Below, piece by piece: positions 61,053 through 64,000 of a stretch of 64,000 nucleotides of DNA. The stretch comes from an uncultured Eubacteriales bacterium (GTDB taxonomy: Bacteria; Bacillota; Clostridia; Oscillospirales; Oscillospiraceae): positions 16,211-80,210 of the forward strand of contig URGL01000005.1 of NCBI GenBank assembly GCA_900547405.1, read 5' to 3'. The position numbers and the translations under genes are program-made. The notes below the pieces were generated by a model, which ran no database searches, had not been told where the DNA came from, and saw nothing but the letters and a program-made list of their open reading frames with translations. The first letter of the stretch is position 1, and each line of letters starts with the position of its first letter.

Positions 61053-63646
61053 AAGGGCTCACTATGAACCGTCTGGCCCTGGCGGGACTGCGGGCCAATT
61101 GGAAGGAATACCGGCAAATGGCATTGGGTATTTTTCTGGCGGTGTTTCTGGCGGTGGGGACGGCGCTGGGCATGTGGACGATCTGGGAAAAACAGGCAGC
61201 GGTCCGACGGATCCGTTTTGGTCAGGCCGATGGCCTTTTCTACCGTGTCCAGGTTCTGGAGCCGGATACCTTGCGGAATACCGGGATGGTCTCCCGGGTC
61301 GGCACCGTTTCCATTCTGGGCCGCTCCGGTGATTTCCGGTTCGGTTTCTTTGACGAAGACGCGGAATCGATCCTGCAACGTCAGTTTCTTTCCGGCGGTA
61401 TACCTCAAAGCGCAGATGAAGTGGCTCTGAACGAACAGGCCTGGAACGCCCTATGCCCCGAAGCGGCCCCAGGGGACACCGTTACCCTCCGGCTGGTGCC
61501 TACCGTTGGTAGCAGCCAGAACCGTGGGTTCATCCTGTCCGGCGTTTTTCGGTCTGAGGCACACACCGCCGTCTCCGACTGGGATGCCCTTTCCCTGCTG
61601 TCGGAATCCCTGGGCTGCATTCCCGACATCCTCGTCTACCGGGATGCTCCGGAATTTCAGAACGGTAAGCAGGAACGAGAATATGTTTTCACTCTGGCTC
61701 CCCACAGTTCCATAGAAGCCCTTTTCGCCCGGCTGCCCTATTCCAACCTGGTGGGTATCGACTTTTTGGGCACCCCCTTCCGCCCGGGAGACAGCAATGG
61801 CGGCGTCACTCTGCAAAAAGTCCTGAGCCTGGAATATGTATCTCCGGTGCTGCTGACCGGTGGGGCCCTACTGCTGGCGGCCATGATCGGCATTTTCGAT
61901 GCCGCCTCCGGCCAGTTTGCCCGGAAGGAACGGCAGTACCGACTTCTACAGGCCGTGGGGGCCACCCGGGCCCAGATTCGGGTCGTCAGCCGCCGGGAGG
62001 CTATGCTCCTGGCTCTGGTGCTGGCCCCCGGAGCAGCGCTGTGGGCCGTGTGGTTTGTGAAGCTGTGCTGTCGCCTTTTGCCGGAAGCCGCCACCTGTTC
62101 TGTTCCCCCAAGGCTGATTCTTGGAGGCATCCTGGCGGCCTTTCTCCTGGTCTGGATTGCCGCCTCCTTGCCCGCCTTTTGGGCCCTCCGCAGAGGCACT
62201 CCGGGCACGAAAGCAAGGCGGCGGCATTCTCGAAAGCAATTCGTCCCCGCCCGGCTCCTGTCCCTGCGGAATCTCCGGCAGCATCCCGTCCGCTTCCTCG
62301 GATCCGTGATCCTAGTAGTACTTCTGAACATGACCGCCACCCTGTTTTTCATCAGCAATCAGGAGAAGGTGGACACCCTGCGGTGCTACGAAGAGGCCCC
62401 CTCCTTCCTGGCGAGGCACATTCTCCCCGGCCGGGAAAGCAGCCTGACCGAAGAAAAGCTGCGCTCCCTCCATGCGCTTCCCGGCATTTCCCGGATGACC
62501 GTCAGCCGCTGCGCCCCCGTCTACGCCCTGACGGATACCGTGGGCGATTATCTCCCCGCCCTGGGGATGAGCAATTACCACCTGCGGACCTACCGCCCGG
62601 ATTTGACCGGAGACTGGGTCTATGATGCGCCGGACGCTTACATACAGGGCGATGTAGGCACTCACAGGCAAATCGAGGAATTCCTGGGAACAGACAAAAT
62701 CTCTATCTCCCTATACCTGCTTACTGTTGCGGACGCCCAGTCCCTGGCGCCCTTCCTCCAAGAGGGGACCATCGACCAGGAGGCCCTGGATTCTGGCCGA
62801 TCCGTCCTGGTCCTGGCTCCGGACTACTACATAAAGAGCCAGCGCAGCGAGCACAGCTATTCCTACTCCCGCTCCACAGAGCCCATGGAGGACTATGACC
62901 GCCTGGTGGAGAACGACCAATTCCCATTGGGCGCTCAACTGACCTTTGCTCAGCTCCGCCCTGACCCCTGGTTCACCTTAAACACCACAAACACCACATT
63001 GAAAGATGCCCAGGCTACGACCTGTCAGGCCCGGATTGATGGCATCCTGACGGAGCTTCGCAACGGTGTCTGGGGCACTTGGGACGCTACCTCCATCGTC
63101 ACCACCGTGGAAGGTGCCAAAGTCCTCGGCCTCGACCCGGGGCCCGTTCAGTATCTGACCTTTCAGATGGACGGCAGCCTATCCGACCAGGTCCTGGAGT
63201 CGAAAATAGGGGCAATTCTGGGCAAAGACGGGGATTACCAGCTGACCAACATACCGGAGTCTCTACGAAGCGCCCGAAAAAGTTTTGCCCTGTATACCCT
63301 GTTCCTCGGCAGCCTGTTCCTGGCCTTTCTGGCTTGCACCGTAACACTTCTCCGGGGCAGCCGCATCCGGGATATCCAGGCCAAGGCGGACACCATCCAC
63401 ATTCTCTGGTCCCTGGGCTGCGAAGACAGGGACCTGGCCGCCATCTGGCAGCGGGAGATCCTCTATGTCTTCCTTGTGGGACTGCTCACCTCCATTGCGG
63501 TGGAACTGCTGCTGATGAAACCCACCGTTTTCTGGGGCCTCAAAGATCACCTGTTTTTCAGCAGCATTTCCAGCATCCTAGGGGCTGGGCTGTGCCTGAT
63601 TGGGATAAAACATACTCTTCAACAATGCATGGAGATAGAAAAATAA
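61049..63646 (+). CDS. FtsX-type ABC transporter permease
   Basis: An 865-residue permease: membrane helix near residues 25-45, a first extracellular domain, three helices around 265-390 (first FtsX block), a second large extracellular domain (400-740), and three final helices. The two-FtsX-block layout resembles BceB-like and related peptide-sensing or efflux permeases, but the outer domains are larger and the usual ten-helix count is not met. Start may be ATG 61049 (overlap ATGA) or ATG 61064, which has GAAAGGG ahead. Confidence 0.85.
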   Translation: MKGLTMNRLALAGLRANWKEYRQMALGIFLAVFLAVGTALGMWTIWEKQAAVRRIRFGQADGLFYRVQVLEPDTLRNTGMVSRVGTVSILGRSGDFRFGFFDEDAESILQRQFLSGGIPQSADEVALNEQAWNALCPEAAPGDTVTLRLVPTVGSSQNRGFILSGVFRSEAHTAVSDWDALSLLSESLGCIPDILVYRDAPEFQNGKQEREYVFTLAPHSSIEALFARLPYSNLVGIDFLGTPFRPGDSNGGVTLQKVLSLEYVSPVLLTGGALLLAAMIGIFDAASGQFARKERQYRLLQAVGATRAQIRVVSRREAMLLALVLAPGAALWAVWFVKLCCRLLPEAATCSVPPRLILGGILAAFLLVWIAASLPAFWALRRGTPGTKARRRHSRKQFVPARLLSLRNLRQHPVRFLGSVILVVLLNMTATLFFISNQEKVDTLRCYEEAPSFLARHILPGRESSLTEEKLRSLHALPGISRMTVSRCAPVYALTDTVGDYLPALGMSNYHLRTYRPDLTGDWVYDAPDAYIQGDVGTHRQIEEFLGTDKISISLYLLTVADAQSLAPFLQEGTIDQEALDSGRSVLVLAPDYYIKSQRSEHSYSYSRSTEPMEDYDRLVENDQFPLGAQLTFAQLRPDPWFTLNTTNTTLKDAQATTCQARIDGILTELRNGVWGTWDATSIVTTVEGAKVLGLDPGPVQYLTFQMDGSLSDQVLESKIGAILGKDGDYQLTNIPESLRSARKSFALYTLFLGSLFLAFLACTVTLLRGSRIRDIQAKADTIHILWSLGCEDRDLAAIWQREILYVFLVGLLTSIAVELLLMKPTVFWGLKDHLFFSSISSILGAGLCLIGIKHTLQQCMEIEK

Positions 63647-63659
63647 GGATTTGGTAATC

Positions 63660-64000
63660 CCCGCCGGAGGAAGCCTTCCCCTCCGGGGAAGGTGGCAGGG
63701 CCATAGGCCCTGACGGATGAGGGGAAAACCCAACCTTTCCGGAGGACCCGGATGAACAGAACGTGCCGTAGGGGCGGCTAGTAGCCGCCTAAAAGGTGCG
63801 TCGCCTGAACGGTTCGGACCAAAGGCTCTATTCCGGAAGGTTGGCGGGCGGTACCAAGTCCGACCTGGCACCGCCCCACACCCGTCAGGGCTTCGCCCTG
63901 CCACCCTCTCCCAGGAGAGGGCTTTTTCTCCTCATCCGTCTCGGCTGCGCCGAGCCACCTTAAGCGTGGGGCAAGGTGGCCTCCGGCGGGGGCTTTCATC
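63660..64000 (+). repeat. Cluster of dispersed repeat units (copies 9 and 10, with partial third)
   Basis: Unit one: CCTTCCCCTCCGGGGAAGG, hairpin AGGGCCATAGGCCCT, GACGGATGAGGGG (63674-63725). Unit two, plus orientation: GGGCGGTACC, GCACCGCCCCACACCCGTC, hairpin CAGGGC TTCG-type GCCCTG, CCCTCTCCCAGGAGAGGG and CTTTTT (63848-63930). Then a reversed fragment with CTCATCCGTCTCGGCTGCGC and CCACCTTAAGCGTGGGG. Between them lies an imperfect palindrome AACCTTTCCGGA...TTCCGGAAGGTT. No gene is seen in this gap. Confidence 0.8.

Noticed and set aside
63760..63800. tRNA-like stretch with GTAGGGGCGGCTAG
   Set aside because: No cloverleaf, T-loop or CCA region can be drawn; it is a short GGCGGCTA/TAGCCGCC hairpin among repeat units.

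Overview
The window looks like chromosome from a GC-rich member of the Clostridia, most likely an Oscillospiraceae-type gut anaerobe. The pointers are strong GGAGG ribosome binding sites with occasional TTG/GTG starts, a T-box in front of thrS, an L10 leader in front of rplJ-rplL, an ispH-rpsA gene fusion, a C_GCAxxG_C_C protein, the dgt-dnaG-rpoD-cmk arrangement, and many 17-bp-spaced sigma-A promoters. I see no rRNA, tRNA, CRISPR array, prophage or insertion sequence. Species cannot be fixed from the sequence alone.

Layout. 1-9.8 kb (minus strand): ATP-grasp protein (cut by the window edge), a ClpE-like unfoldase, a QueT-type transporter behind a candidate preQ1 leader, an M18 aminopeptidase, coaE, a threonylcarbamoyl-AMP synthase, then trmL-pgk-tpiA. 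10-13.9 kb: lipoprotein, DegV protein, the 3' scrap of an mgtE-like gene, and an ECF sigma factor with its membrane partner. 14-18.6 kb (plus): T-box-thrS, MATE exporter, DEDD exonuclease. 18.6-19.5 kb: TetR regulator beside a perfect palindromic operator on a promoter with no intact gene behind it. 19.7-23.6 kb: L-tartrate dehydratase locus (ttdB, ttdA, SLC13-type transporter, divergent LysR). 23.7-30.3 kb: uracil permease, a cysteine-rich protein coupled to a papain-fold peptidase-like protein, and a three-gene membrane glycosylation operon. 30.6-35.5 kb: DUF3786, alanine racemase and two tandem CapA-like phosphatases. 35.5-37.6 kb: rplJ-rplL and a membrane protein. 37.8-49.6 kb (minus): a long housekeeping run hflX-yigZ-dgt-dnaG-rpoD-(sigma-like)-cmk-ispH/rpsA-Dabb-ACT-PFL, with rpmE upstream. 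49.7-58.7 kb: M29 and PepT peptidases, homocysteine methyltransferase, membrane-anchored E2-like protein, birA, ackA and tmcAL. 58.7-63.6 kb: two-component system and the ABC transporter it probably controls.

Two things matter most to a user of this sequence. First, the first CapA-like gene is broken by a copy of the synthetic Nextera/Tn5 read-1 adapter at 33217-33249 between an 11-bp duplication. Taking out 46 bases restores one 457-codon frame, so this is an assembly artefact and not biology. Second, about ten intergenic gaps carry a composite palindromic repeat (CCCTCTCC/GGAGAGGG, a small variable hairpin, GGGGCGGT blocks, GGCTCGGC/GCCGAGCC, CCTTCCCC/GGGGAAGG). Its variable hairpin changes sequence while keeping its pairing, one end can act as a terminator, and one copy supplies the C-terminus of tmcAL. 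I regard this family as the best candidate for an undescribed element here; no novel protein-based system is evident.
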